Source: Anaerolineae bacterium
GTDB lineage: Bacteria > Chloroflexota > Anaerolineae > Aggregatilineales > Phototrophicaceae
DNA length: 64,000 nucleotides
Reading direction: 5' to 3'
Assembly (NCBI GenBank): GCA_022822305.1
Contig: JAJEBY010000007.1
Span: forward strand, 1-64,000
Below, one piece after another: positions 8,819 through 17,999 of the stretch. The position numbers were made by a program, and so were the translations under genes. The notes under the pieces were generated by a model. The model was not told where the DNA came from and searched no databases. It worked only from the letters and a program-made list of their open reading frames with translations. Each line of letters begins with the position of its first letter. Position 1 is the stretch's first letter.

Positions 8819-10081
8819 CTATTGATCAGACGCGGACAAGACGCCCGCATCTTTTATTGCCTTACCGGCTTGCAGCACCAACTTGATGCAGTCTTGATCG
8901 CGCAGGACGCTGATATCCTCCAGAGGATCGCCCGCTACGACCACGATGTCGGCTGCTTTGCCGGCTTCAATAGTGCCGATCTCATCGAGCAAGTCGATGT
9001 TCTCGGCGGCGTTGCGCGTGCCAGCCAGGATCGCTTCCATGGGCGTCAAGCCATGCTCAACCATCAGCTCGAATTCCCAAGCGTTGTCTCCATGCATCAC
9101 CAGCGGCATCGCGGCATCGGTGCCCAGCGCGACCTTGACGCCATGTTTTTTCGCCAGCGCCATGGATTCCAGCGCGAAGTCTTTCATGCGGTAGATTTGC
9201 TCTTCCGAGCCGGGGAAGGTCCAGTGGCCCTCTTCAATCGCTTGAATCGCCGCCGGATTGACCGCCAGCGTCGGTACGAGATAGGCGCCGCGCTCGACCA
9301 TCATTTCCGCCGCTTCATCATCCAGCGGGAAGCCATGCTCAATAGAATCCACCCCGGCGAGGATACTGTATTTGATGCCTTCCGTGCTGCTATGCGCATG
9401 CACCGCCACCTTCAAACCGGCGCGGTGGCTCTCGTCGACGCCGGGTTTCATCTCCTCAGTTGTGTAACCCGGGCGGCCGCGGAAGGGCGGCGAGAGCGCC
9501 GGGCGAGTGCCGCCCATCAACTTGATGGCATCAGCGCCTGCGGTGATCTGCTGGCGCACTGCTTTGAAGACCTCGTGCGCGCCGTCGGCGCGGATCGACA
9601 TGTCGTTGTCGCTTTCCAGGCCATGCCCGCCGGTGTGGGTGATGCAGGCGCCCGTCGCCACTATCCGCGGCCCCTTATATTCGCCGGCGGCGATGGCATC
9701 GCGCAGGGCGAAAATCGAATCGTTTGGCGCCGCCACATCGCGAATCGTCGTGAATCCCGCTTCCACGGTCATCTTGGCCGCGCGCGCGCCATAGAGCAAA
9801 CTGCGTGCCTTGAAATAATGGTAATCACGCAAGGGAATCTTGGATGGGCGCGGCAAAACAGCCTTCGGGTCGGGATTCCACAAGATATGTACGTGGCAAT
9901 CGATGAAACCGGGCATCATGGTCTTCCCGCCCAGATCCACCTCGGTCGCATCGGCCGGCAGGTCCACCGCAGCCGCCGGACCAACCGCGCTGATCTTGCC
10001 GTCAGCGACCGCAATCGACTGGTTCTCCTGCGGCGGTCCACCACGGCAATCAATCAGCCGAGCGTTGCGAAAAACAATCAT
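8819..10081 (-). CDS. Metal-dependent amidohydrolase (imidazolonepropionase/prolidase-like)
   Basis: Cytoplasmic TIM-barrel amidohydrolase, 420 residues. It has the N-terminal beta-sandwich, then the metal motif GFIDCHVH (His63, His65), a lysine-bearing strand ADAIKLMGG, a later His pair in KVAVHAHSS and SIEHG, and the catalytic aspartate in LGTDAAMP. This layout is shared by Xaa-Pro dipeptidase-like and imidazolonepropionase-like members of COG1228. A strong AAGGAGGGG precedes the ATG. Placement directly before a peptide-type binding protein suggests it hydrolyses an imported amide or dipeptide; that is inference. Confidence 0.88.
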   Translation of the reverse strand: MIVFRNARLIDCRGGPPQENQSIAVADGKISAVGPAAAVDLPADATEVDLGGKTMMPGFIDCHVHILWNPDPKAVLPRPSKIPLRDYHYFKARSLLYGARAAKMTVEAGFTTIRDVAAPNDSIFALRDAIAAGEYKGPRIVATGACITHTGGHGLESDNDMSIRADGAHEVFKAVRQQITAGADAIKLMGGTRPALSPPFRGRPGYTTEEMKPGVDESHRAGLKVAVHAHSSTEGIKYSILAGVDSIEHGFPLDDEAAEMMVERGAYLVPTLAVNPAAIQAIEEGHWTFPGSEEQIYRMKDFALESMALAKKHGVKVALGTDAAMPLVMHGDNAWEFELMVEHGLTPMEAILAGTRNAAENIDLLDEIGTIEAGKAADIVVVAGDPLEDISVLRDQDCIKLVLQAGKAIKDAGVLSASDQ

Positions 10082-10132
10082 AACCCCTCCTTAAAGTGCA
10101 TCGTCTATTCAATAATTGCGAGAGCGCCTTCA

Positions 10133-11731
10133 TTAAGCGCCGATGCCCGGCAGGCGATCAGCCGCGCCGGCGATACCGTCGGGAATCAGGCGCGCCGCTT
10201 CTTCCGTCAGCCACTTGCGGTCTATCTTGTTCGTCCCGGAAACGGGAAACTCGCCAATGAAGAAGACCCGCCGCGGGTGCGCATACGCCGGTCCGTTCTC
10301 CAGGAAGTAGCGCCTGAGGGTCTCTTCGTCGACATCTTCGCCTTTGTGTTTGACCACCCAGGCTACCGGCGCCTCGCCTTTGACCTGGTGCCGCGCCGCG
10401 ACCACGATAGCATCCGCCACAGCGGGATGTTGCAGCAGGATCGTCTCAACCTCCTTGGGATAGACATTTTCGCCGCCGGTATTGATCATGTCGTCGACGC
10501 GTCCGCGGAAGTAAATATAGCCTTGTTCATCGGCGCTGACCAGGTCGCCCGTCTTCAGCCAGCCGTCGGCAGTGATGCGCGCCGCCGTGACCTCGGGTTG
10601 CTTATAATAACCGAGCGTATTCGCCGGGCTGCGGCTCCACAGTTCGCCGGTTTCACCGATATCGACTTCGCGCGAATTGTCTTCGACATCGACGATTCGC
10701 AGCTCCACATCAAGCACCGGCAAGCCACAGCTTCCCAGTTTCTTGATGCCCCAGCGCGGCGTCAGCACATTCGCGCCCGCTTCAGTCAGCCCGTAAGTCT
10801 CCACCACTTCACAATCGAAGACGCGTTTCATGTTGCTCATCAGTTCTTCGGGCACCGGGGCGGAGCCGCAGGCCAGCAGTTCAATCGACTTGACATCACA
10901 ACGGGCGAGCGCTTCCCGCTCCGCCAGCATCAGACTGTACATCGACGGCGTGCCGGACATGGCGGTGGGGCGGTAGCGATCGATCGCTTCAATCACCGGC
11001 ACGGGCGCGAAACCGGGCAAAATGGCCACTGAGCCGCCAACATAGAGCATCGGCAACAAACTGCCCCACAGCGCATTGGCATGATAAAGCGGGCCCACGA
11101 TCAAGGCGCTGTCCGATGCGGCGTGCATCATCGAGCGGACGCCGGAATTGGCCGTCCACCACTTGGTCGCGTGGCTGAGCAGGCAGCCTTTGGGACGACC
11201 GGTCGAGCCCGAGGTATACATGATCATGGCGACGTCATCGTCATGAACCGCGACAGTGTCGAAGTCCGCTGGCGTCGCCGCGATCATATCATCGTAGGCG
11301 CTGAAGCCCGGCGCCTCGCCACCCACGACGAGCGTTTGCTTAATCGCCGGCGCTTGCTCGCTTATCGCCGCCGCCTTGTCCGCCAGGTCAACATGCGCGA
11401 TCTGCAAGATCGAATCGCTATGCGCGGCGATATAAGCCAGCGCATCACTACCTAGTTTGATGTTCGCCGGCACCGCGATCGCCCCCGTGCGCAAAACCCC
11501 GAAGAGGCATTCGACGAAGCGGAAGTCGTTGGGCATGAGAATCAAGACCTTGTCGCCGCGAGCGATGCCGGCGCTGGATAGCATCGCCGCCGTCCGCCGC
11601 GTACGCGCCTCCAACTGCGCGTAGGTCAGCACAGTATCGCCCTGTTCGATCGCAACCTTCTCCGGCGACAGGATCACAGGGCGCCAGAACAGCTCGCCGA
11701 AATTATTTGATCGGTGCTTGGTCACGTTCAT
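10133..11731 (-). CDS. Class I adenylate-forming acyl-CoA synthetase/ligase
   Basis: Activates a carboxylic acid to its acyl-CoA through an acyl-AMP. From the ATG at 11731 it is 532 residues. That start overlaps the upstream stop as ATGA. An in-frame extension to 12016 is only antisense of the upstream gene and is rejected. Motifs in order are the P-loop MYTSGSTGRPKG, YGLTEAGANV, GELWSRSPANTLGYY, TGDLVS, the hinge GRVDDMINTGGENVYPKEVE, and a C-terminal catalytic lysine in TNKIDRKWL. The acid is not predictable; medium-chain or aromatic acids are typical for this branch. Confidence 0.92.
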   Translation of the reverse strand: MNVTKHRSNNFGELFWRPVILSPEKVAIEQGDTVLTYAQLEARTRRTAAMLSSAGIARGDKVLILMPNDFRFVECLFGVLRTGAIAVPANIKLGSDALAYIAAHSDSILQIAHVDLADKAAAISEQAPAIKQTLVVGGEAPGFSAYDDMIAATPADFDTVAVHDDDVAMIMYTSGSTGRPKGCLLSHATKWWTANSGVRSMMHAASDSALIVGPLYHANALWGSLLPMLYVGGSVAILPGFAPVPVIEAIDRYRPTAMSGTPSMYSLMLAEREALARCDVKSIELLACGSAPVPEELMSNMKRVFDCEVVETYGLTEAGANVLTPRWGIKKLGSCGLPVLDVELRIVDVEDNSREVDIGETGELWSRSPANTLGYYKQPEVTAARITADGWLKTGDLVSADEQGYIYFRGRVDDMINTGGENVYPKEVETILLQHPAVADAIVVAARHQVKGEAPVAWVVKHKGEDVDEETLRRYFLENGPAYAHPRRVFFIGEFPVSGTNKIDRKWLTEEAARLIPDGIAGAADRLPGIGA

Positions 11732-12723
11732 GGGGCGATAATGACCTTTCCGAAGACCTCGCGCTCCTCCAGCAGCCGATGGCCCTCCGCTGTCTCCGCC
11801 AAAGGCAAGACGCGGTCTATGACAGGGACGACCGTGCCGGCGCGCACCGCATCCACCAGGTCCACCAAGTCTTGCCTGCGCCAGCCATCGGAGCCGATGA
11901 TGTCCATCTCTTTGCGCCAAATATAACGTATATCGGTGGGCGGATCGTATCCGGCGGTGGCGCCGCAGGTCAGAATGCGCCCGCCCAGCTTGACGCATTT
12001 CAAGCTGCGCACCCAACTGTCGCCACCGGTGTAATTGACGACCACATCAACGCCATCGCCGTCGGTGATGCTGCGCAGATAGCGATGAAACTCCGGATGC
12101 TCAATGTAATTCACCGTGTGATCGGCGCCGAGTTCGCGCAGCCGCTGACATTTCGCTTCTGTGCTGGCGGCGGCGTAAACGACGCATCCGAGCATCTTGG
12201 CGATCTGCACGGCGCCCGTGCCGACGCCTCCGCTCGCGCCGAGGATGAAGACGCTCTCACCTGCGCGCAGGCGGCCCCGCGCGATCATCATCCGCCAGGC
12301 GGTGCCGTAGGCGATGGGCAGCGCGGCTGCTTGTTCAAAGGTGACCGCGTCGGGAAGCGGGATGGCATTCTCGGCCGGTACCGCAATATACTCCGCCAAC
12401 CCGCCGGTCGTATTCTCGCCCAGAGCGCCGATTTCGCCATTAGGCAGGGTCACCATCGGGTCGAGCAGAACGCGCTGTCCTACCGCAACCGACGCCGCCT
12501 CGTCACCCAAAGCCGCAATTTCTCCCGCGATATCGCCGCCCGAGATTCGCGGCAGATCAACCGGCAAGCCGGGCATGCCGCGCCGCACAAAAATATCCAG
12601 ATAATTCAAGCCGACCGCCCGCACGCGGACCAGGATCTCCCCCGCTGCCGGCGCCGGATCGGGCACATCCTGGTAGACGAGCTGGTCTCGACCGCCATGT
12701 TCGTGAATCACGACTGCTTTCAT
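11728..12723 (-). CDS. Quinone oxidoreductase-like medium-chain dehydrogenase (zinc-free)
   Basis: NAD(P)H-dependent MDR enzyme, 331 residues. It has an N-terminal GroES-like fold and a Rossmann fold with GASGGVGTGAVQIAKMLG near residue 150. The structural-zinc cysteines found in alcohol dehydrogenases are absent: that region reads DPMVTLPNGEIGALGENTTG. This puts it with quinone reductases or enoyl reductases rather than zinc ADHs. It is coupled to the acyl-CoA synthetase by a 4-bp overlap and lies 7 bp after the thioesterase, so the three probably act on one acyl substrate. Confidence 0.9.
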   Translation of the reverse strand: MKAVVIHEHGGRDQLVYQDVPDPAPAAGEILVRVRAVGLNYLDIFVRRGMPGLPVDLPRISGGDIAGEIAALGDEAASVAVGQRVLLDPMVTLPNGEIGALGENTTGGLAEYIAVPAENAIPLPDAVTFEQAAALPIAYGTAWRMMIARGRLRAGESVFILGASGGVGTGAVQIAKMLGCVVYAAASTEAKCQRLRELGADHTVNYIEHPEFHRYLRSITDGDGVDVVVNYTGGDSWVRSLKCVKLGGRILTCGATAGYDPPTDIRYIWRKEMDIIGSDGWRRQDLVDLVDAVRAGTVVPVIDRVLPLAETAEGHRLLEEREVFGKVIIAP

Positions 12724-12730
12724 CGCGGCG

Positions 12731-13150
12731 TCAACTCCCGGTCAATTGCTGCCGCGAGGGCGGATTGTTCACTGTGGTGGAGCGAGCGACGGCGATCAGC
12801 CTGCCCTCCGGCGTCTGTATCCGCACATCGCTGACGCCGATCGTCCGACCCGCCTTGACCACAGAACCGATGGCGATGAGATCAGTATCCGGTCCCGCCA
12901 TGCGCACGTAATCCAACTGCAAATTGAGGTTCGGCGCATCGCCATTGGTCGCGCTCATCATCGCGAAACAAGCTGCGATATCCGCCAGCGAGGAGATAAT
13001 GCCCCCGTGAATGTTGGTGCGCGCGTCGCTCCCCAGGAAGTCGCCGCGGTAGGGCAGCCGCAGCTTAACCTCGCCCGCTTCCGCTTCTAGCAACTCGACG
13101 CCTAGCCAGCGATGGTACGGGGAGGCGCTGATCATTTCAAACAGATTCAT
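12731..13150 (-). CDS. Hotdog-fold thioesterase (PaaI-type)
   Basis: Acyl-CoA thioesterase of the PaaI/YbgC superfamily, 139 residues from the ATG at 13150 (MNLFEMISAS). The motif NIHGGIISSLADIAACFAM carries the HGG and the downstream acidic residue that form the active site. The open frame reaches back to 13372, but the added residues overlap the opposite gene and are low complexity, so the shorter start is chosen. It is the first gene of a long minus-strand operon running to 5239. Confidence 0.87.
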   Translation of the reverse strand: MNLFEMISASPYHRWLGVELLEAEAGEVKLRLPYRGDFLGSDARTNIHGGIISSLADIAACFAMMSATNGDAPNLNLQLDYVRMAGPDTDLIAIGSVVKAGRTIGVSDVRIQTPEGRLIAVARSTTVNNPPSRQQLTGS

Positions 13151-13164
13151 GCCAGGTTCACTAT

Positions 13165-13193
13165 TTGGTCGAAATAGTCTTTTTGTATATACT
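13165..13193 (+). promoter_or_regulatory. Possible sigma-70-type promoter for the BAAT hydrolase
   Basis: In the 103-bp divergent gap, TTGGTC (13165-13170) and TATACT (13188-13193) are separated by 17 bp. The -10 box matches 5 of 6 consensus bases but the -35 only 3 of 6. The gap must also hold the promoter of the minus-strand operon, which I could not place. Confidence 0.35.
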
Positions 13194-13253
13194 CTGCGGA
13201 ACAATGAGAGTTTAGCATTTTTGAGTATCAGTAGCAAAGGCGGGATAATTGTT

Positions 13254-14552
13254 GTGTCTTCGCAAGTCATGCTCTCTGTCCAACCACAGACCGCGATGTC
13301 CGATGTGCCGCTTGCAATTGCGGTCAGCGGGTTGCTGGCGAATAGCGCTGTCACCATCCGCGCCAGCTTCACCGATGGCGGCGGCGTCGAATGGGCGGCG
13401 CAAGCCGATTACCGCGCTGACGCCAGGGGCGAGCTCGATCTGAGCGATAGCGCGCCAATCTCCGGCAGCTTTACAGAGGCCGACCCGATGGGCTTGATCT
13501 GGTCCATGCTGCCAGTCGATGAAGCGGCGCGGGAGAATATGCAGTTGCGCTGGTCCGACCTGGATACCACCGTCCTTACATTCGCTCTGCTGCAAGATGG
13601 CGAGACCATAACCAGCGTTGAGGCGCGGCGCATGATGGTAAAGCCTGGCGTAGCGCGCGTCGAGGTTCGGGACCGGGGCTTGTTCGGCACGCTCTTTCTG
13701 CCCGCGGGGGCCGGGCCTCACCCCGCCATAACGATCATCAGCGGTTCGGGCGGCGGCTTGAACGAGGCGCGCGCAGCGCTCTTCGCCGCGCACGGCTACG
13801 CCGGCTTCGCGCTGGCCTACTTCAATTACGAGAACTTGCCTGACTCGATAAATCAGATCCCGCTCGAGTACTTCGAGACTTCGATAGCATACTTGGAGGC
13901 GCGCGCGGATATTGACGGCGGCCGCCTCGCCATCACCGGCGGATCGCGCGGCGGCGAACTCTCGCTCCTGCTCGCTTCGATCTTCCCGCAATACAAAGTA
14001 ATTATCGCTGATGTGCCGAGCGGCATCGTCTGGGGCGGTTTCGGCAAAGACCGCAGCAAAGGCAGCGTACCCGCCTGGACCTGGCGCGGCGAAGAAATCC
14101 CCTATATGGACGACGCCGTCGATCCGGCGATTTATGACTATCACACCGACTATCGCCAACGCAACGAACCTATACCGCTCACGCCGGGTTTCCGCGAACT
14201 GGTGCGACGCAGCCCGGACACGGCCAAAAGAGCCGAGATACCGGTGGAAAAGATTCGGGGCGCGGTGCTGATGGTTTCCGGCGCTGACGATGCCATGTGG
14301 CATAGCAGCGAATTGGCCGAAGTCGCCATGGATCGCTTGCGCGCGCACCATTTCTCGCGACCCTATGCGCACATCAGCTACCCGGGCGCCGGGCATTTGA
14401 TCATGCCGCCCTACGCGCCTACGACGCTGGTCGCCTCCAAACATCCGGTTGATGGCGGCTTCTACGCTTTCGGCGGCGAACCCCATGCGATATACAAAGC
14501 GGGCGTCGATGCCTGGCGGCGCAAACTCGACTTCTTGCGGGAGCATCTGTAG
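13254..14552 (+). CDS. Acyl-CoA thioesterase / bile acid acyltransferase (BAAT) family hydrolase
   Basis: Alpha/beta hydrolase with the N-terminal beta-sandwich of the BAAT/ACOT family (MLSVQPQTAMSDVPLAIAVS) followed by the hydrolase domain. The nucleophile elbow is GGSRGGELS, so the nucleophile is serine as in ACOTs. The acid is probably in VSGADDAMW and the histidine in GAGHL. The open frame reaches back to 13149, but a GTG at 13254 with AAGGCGGG 9 bases upstream is the better start, giving 432 residues. Divergent from the thioesterase operon, so both sides of this promoter region encode acyl-CoA-directed enzymes. Confidence 0.85.
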   Translation: MSSQVMLSVQPQTAMSDVPLAIAVSGLLANSAVTIRASFTDGGGVEWAAQADYRADARGELDLSDSAPISGSFTEADPMGLIWSMLPVDEAARENMQLRWSDLDTTVLTFALLQDGETITSVEARRMMVKPGVARVEVRDRGLFGTLFLPAGAGPHPAITIISGSGGGLNEARAALFAAHGYAGFALAYFNYENLPDSINQIPLEYFETSIAYLEARADIDGGRLAITGGSRGGELSLLLASIFPQYKVIIADVPSGIVWGGFGKDRSKGSVPAWTWRGEEIPYMDDAVDPAIYDYHTDYRQRNEPIPLTPGFRELVRRSPDTAKRAEIPVEKIRGAVLMVSGADDAMWHSSELAEVAMDRLRAHHFSRPYAHISYPGAGHLIMPPYAPTTLVASKHPVDGGFYAFGGEPHAIYKAGVDAWRRKLDFLREHL

Positions 14553-14651
14553 TCGCGCGCGCCACATGTTGAGGAGGCCAAGACTGCAAGCTAATGCGCA
14601 TGGCTGCGGCGGCTCTCCTCGCCGCTGTCAATCAGCTAACTGGAGTGTGAC

Positions 14652-15773
14652 ATGACTCAATCGATCGTATCGTCCAACGAATGGCATGCAGAATTGCGCG
14701 GCCGACGGGAGGCTGTCTGGGCGATAGCCCAGCGCGAAGCATGTGACTTCGTCCTGATTTACGGCAGCGACGGCCATGCCGAGCCCTTTCGTTACCTGAC
14801 CAACTTTGTACCCGCCCTGGGCGAGACCTGGCTGTTGATGCATGGCGGCGGAGTCTCCTGCGTCATGAACTTTGACTGGCAAGTCGTCGAAGCCCAGCGC
14901 GCCTCCGGCATCCACGATTGGTATGGCGCCTTTCAGCCCTTGCCTCTGCTGATCGACCAGTTGACTTCGGCGAATCCGCGTCAAATCGGCGTCGTCGGTT
15001 TCGAGCGCATGCCCGTCACCGTCTACAATGCCCTTGCCGATGCGCTTCCCGTGGCGAGTTTCAAAGATATCGGCGCCGCCGTCGCCCGGCTGCGGCGGCG
15101 CAAAAGCCCGCTCGAGATCAAGCTGCTGCGCGAAGCCGGCCGCATTACCGACCTGGCATTCGATGCCATGCGCGGAGAACTCAAACCGGGCTTGACTGAG
15201 CACGAGGTGGCGGCCCGCGTCGCCTATCACATGGGGCGTCTAGGCGCCGGTTTGTCATTCCCGCCGACAGTCGTCAGCGGCAACGACGATCCGATCATGA
15301 TTCGTATGCCTACCGAGCGCAAGCTGGAAATGGGCGATTCTGTCATGTTCGATATCGGCGCCGAATACCAGGGCTACCAAGCCGACGCCTCGCGGACTTT
15401 TGTTTTGGGCAAGCCCTCCGCCGATCAACTTGCTGTCTGGTCGGTGGTCACGGAAGCCTATCATGCGGCGCTGGAGCAGGTCCGGCCGGGCAATCCCTGC
15501 AACGCGACGCAAATCGCCGGAGAAAAAGTCATAAACGATGCCGGTTACGAGTTGATTCACCGCATCGGTCATGGCATCGGCCTGGCCACATCGTTTGAGT
15601 GGCCAAGTCTGATTACAGAAACCGCCCCCTTTGAGCCGGGCGTCGCCATTTGTCTCGAGCCGGGAATCTACGTCAAAGGCACGGGCAATATGAAGCTGGA
15701 AGATGATCTCGTCGTCACTGATGACGGTTACGAACTGCTCACTAACAGTTCCCGCGAACTGACTATCGATTAA
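14652..15773 (+). CDS. M24 family aminopeptidase (Xaa-Pro peptidase)
   Basis: Cytoplasmic metallopeptidase with the pita-bread fold, 373 residues. An N-terminal creatinase-like domain (residues 1-130) precedes the catalytic domain. All five metal ligands can be seen: Asp in MFDIGAEYQG, Asp in QADASRTF, His in HRIGHGIGLA, Glu in CLEPGIYV and Glu in KLEDDLVV. It probably removes N-terminal residues before proline from imported peptides. Co-directional with the gamma-glutamyltransferase 48 bp downstream. Confidence 0.93.
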   Translation: MTQSIVSSNEWHAELRGRREAVWAIAQREACDFVLIYGSDGHAEPFRYLTNFVPALGETWLLMHGGGVSCVMNFDWQVVEAQRASGIHDWYGAFQPLPLLIDQLTSANPRQIGVVGFERMPVTVYNALADALPVASFKDIGAAVARLRRRKSPLEIKLLREAGRITDLAFDAMRGELKPGLTEHEVAARVAYHMGRLGAGLSFPPTVVSGNDDPIMIRMPTERKLEMGDSVMFDIGAEYQGYQADASRTFVLGKPSADQLAVWSVVTEAYHAALEQVRPGNPCNATQIAGEKVINDAGYELIHRIGHGIGLATSFEWPSLITETAPFEPGVAICLEPGIYVKGTGNMKLEDDLVVTDDGYELLTNSSRELTID

Positions 15774-15821
15774 CCGATTCCGCCCAGAGCGCCGCAGCCT
15801 AGGCGTACAGGAACAACACCG

Positions 15822-17444
15822 ATGAAAACCATGTCCTTCGATTTCAAATCGCGCCGCTCCATGATCAGCGCCCGCCGCGGCATGGTCGGCGCCAGCAATC
15901 CGCTGGCGGCCCAAGCCGGCCTCAATATCTTGCGGCAAGGCGGAAACGCGGCCGATGCCGCCATCGCTGCGTCCGCGGTCATGAATGTGACCGAACCCGG
16001 TTCCTGCGGCATCGGCGGCGATTGCTTCGCGCTCTTCTATGATGCCAAAACCAAGTCCGTCAGCGCGCTCAATGGCAGCGGACGCGCCCCCCAGGCGCTG
16101 AACTTGCAGGCGACTCAGGACTTGTGCTGGGAACGCATGGATCCCTTCCACGCCCACGCCGTCACCGTGCCGGGCGCGGTGCGCGGCTGGCACGACCTGC
16201 TGGAGCGGCATGGCAGGATGAGCCTGGCGGATGTGCTGGTCGATGCCATTCACTATGCGGGCGAAGGATTCCCGACAGCGCCGGTTTTCGGGCTGGCGTG
16301 GGAAGGCTCCGCCGCGTTTCTAAAGAATGCCGCCAATGCCGAAGACTACCTCCCCAATGGCGCGACGCCCAAACCCGGCCAGGTGGTGCGCTTGCCCGGG
16401 CTGGCCAATACGCTGCGCATGATCGCGGAAGGCGGACCCGATGCCTTCTACACCGGTCCAGTCGCCGATGCCATCGTCTCCAGCTTAGGGGAAGCCGGCG
16501 GCGTGATGACGCATGAGGACCTGGCGAATCACCATTCGACCTGGGACGAGCCCATCGCGACCGACTATCGTGGCGTCACCATCTATGAATGCCCGCCCAA
16601 CGGGCAAGGCTTGACGGCGCTGATCGCGCTCAATATCGCCTCCAACTTCGACCTGCAATCGCTGCCCTGGGACGACCCGCGCCGCTTGCACCTCATGATC
16701 GAGAGCATGCGCCTGGCTTGGGCCGACGCCCACCAGTACATCGCCGATATGAGCCACTCCCGCGTGCCGCTGGAGTCGCTGCTCAGCACAGCCTACGCGT
16801 CAGATCGCGCCGCCTTGATCGCTCCGGACGCGACCATGGATCCGCCGCCGACATTCGGTGAAATCCCGCCCGGCTCCGATACCATCTATCTCAGCGCCGT
16901 CGATGGCGACGGCAACGCCTGCTCCTTCATCAAGAGTTTGTACATGGGTTTCGGCGTCGGCATCGCGGCTGAGGGCGCCGGTGTGCTGCTGCAGAATCGC
17001 GGCGCCGGCTTCACGCTGCAGCCGGGGCACGCCAATTGCCTGGCGCCAGGCAAACGTCCCTATCACACCATCATCCCGGGCCTGGCGCTCAAATCCGGCG
17101 AACTCTGGGCGAGCTTCGGCGTCATGGGCGGATTCATGCAGCCGCAAGGCCATTTCCAGGTGTTGAGCGGCCTGATCGATGATGATCTCAATCCGCAGGA
17201 AGCATTGAATCGACCGCGCTGGTATCTGGAAAATGGCGATCCCGCCGGCGACCTGCTTGTGGAAGAGGGTACGCCGGTGAAGACGATGGCGGCGCTGGCT
17301 GATAGGGGGCATCGCATCCGACCGGTCTCGGGCCGGGGCCGCCGCATCTTCGGGCGCGGGCAGATCATCCGCTACGATGCCGACTCCGGCGTCTTGCACG
17401 GCGGCAGCGAGCCCCGCTCCGATGGGCAGATGGCGGCCTTTTAG
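15822..17444 (+). CDS. ggt: Gamma-glutamyltransferase family protein
   Basis: Ntn-hydrolase that cleaves gamma-glutamyl bonds, 540 residues, made as a proenzyme and self-cleaved. The large-subunit opening is recognisable (GMVGASNPLAAQAGLNILRQ, GGNAADAAIA, GGDCFALFYD). The likely cleavage site and nucleophile is Thr354 in GSDTIYLSAVD. No signal peptide is present, so it is probably cytoplasmic, like YwrD-type members, unlike periplasmic E. coli Ggt. It follows the M24 peptidase, consistent with joint use of imported peptides. Its first 45 bp are duplicated at 5106. Confidence 0.92.
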   Translation: MKTMSFDFKSRRSMISARRGMVGASNPLAAQAGLNILRQGGNAADAAIAASAVMNVTEPGSCGIGGDCFALFYDAKTKSVSALNGSGRAPQALNLQATQDLCWERMDPFHAHAVTVPGAVRGWHDLLERHGRMSLADVLVDAIHYAGEGFPTAPVFGLAWEGSAAFLKNAANAEDYLPNGATPKPGQVVRLPGLANTLRMIAEGGPDAFYTGPVADAIVSSLGEAGGVMTHEDLANHHSTWDEPIATDYRGVTIYECPPNGQGLTALIALNIASNFDLQSLPWDDPRRLHLMIESMRLAWADAHQYIADMSHSRVPLESLLSTAYASDRAALIAPDATMDPPPTFGEIPPGSDTIYLSAVDGDGNACSFIKSLYMGFGVGIAAEGAGVLLQNRGAGFTLQPGHANCLAPGKRPYHTIIPGLALKSGELWASFGVMGGFMQPQGHFQVLSGLIDDDLNPQEALNRPRWYLENGDPAGDLLVEEGTPVKTMAALADRGHRIRPVSGRGRRIFGRGQIIRYDADSGVLHGGSEPRSDGQMAAF

Positions 17445-17447
17445 CGC

Positions 17448-17672
17448 TTATCTTCCCGTCAAATAAATGCCACAGTTGACGGGCGACAATGCCGCTTGGC
17501 ACCATTCACTCACTTGTACCCAGATGGCGTGCAATCCGACCAACAGCAAGGCGCCAAGGACGATAATCGCTATTGCCGCTAATATGTTTTTCGCGGTGTT
17601 CCAATGAGGCGCGGCAATTTCCGCCGCGTCTTTTGCGGAGACGGAGGAGAAAGGTATCGGCGAGTTATACAT
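17448..17672 (-). CDS. Small single-pass membrane protein, unknown
   Basis: A 74-residue protein, not recognised. One hydrophobic helix is clear (ILAAIAIIVLGALLLVGLHAIWV, about residues 29-52), preceded by a polar N-terminus. The C-terminal part carries two cysteines (EWCQAAL, PVNCGIY). An AAAGGA sequence lies about 9 bases before the ATG, which supports real translation. It is convergent with ggt, the stop codons separated by 3 bp. The function is unknown. Confidence 0.6.
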   Translation of the reverse strand: MYNSPIPFSSVSAKDAAEIAAPHWNTAKNILAAIAIIVLGALLLVGLHAIWVQVSEWCQAALSPVNCGIYLTGR

Positions 17673-17906
17673 GGTCGCGTTCCTTTCGCTGGAAGGCCTC
17701 TACTCTCCAGCTTGGCAGCGGAAGCTGGGGAGCAAATGAGTGCGGGATGGCCGGCCGCTCAGAAACGCGGTGGCGCAGGCGTCGGCGCTTAAGCCTTCGC
17801 TCGCCCCGATGCCCCCCGACGAACGCTGACGACCGGACAGGTCCGCTCCCATTGGAAGTCACAGCGACAGGACAAGCATCACAAGCCTCTCAATTGTGGG
17901 AAGTGC

Positions 17907-17965
17907 TAGGGGCGACCTATCAGGTCGCCCGCCACTGCGCATAAAATGTAAGGGCGAGCCGAGAC
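17907..17965. repeat. Hairpin repeat pair (GGGCGACC/GGTCGCCC type)
   Basis: taggggcgacctatcaggtcgccc at 17907-17930 forms a perfect 8-bp stem with a TATCA loop. A degraded partner follows (about 17942-17965, gggcgagccgagactagcccgcc). It lies just before the PfkB gene. Confidence 0.75.
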
Positions 17966-17999
17966 TAGCCCGCCCATTAGCTCCAACGGAATCCACACC

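Noticed and set aside
8660..11032. 790-codon open frame on the plus strand
   Set aside because: It is antisense to the amidohydrolase and acyl-CoA synthetase, both of which have full family motifs. Its composition (rich in His, Arg and Ala) is typical of a GC-rich shadow frame.
11732..12016. 95-codon N-terminal extension of the acyl-CoA synthetase
   Set aside because: The extension is antigenic-looking Arg/Gly/His-rich sequence lying within the quinone reductase in another frame. The ATGA overlap start at 11731 fits the family length.
13212..14567. 451-codon open frame on the minus strand
   Set aside because: Antisense to the BAAT-type hydrolase, which has the nucleophile elbow and acid/base residues.
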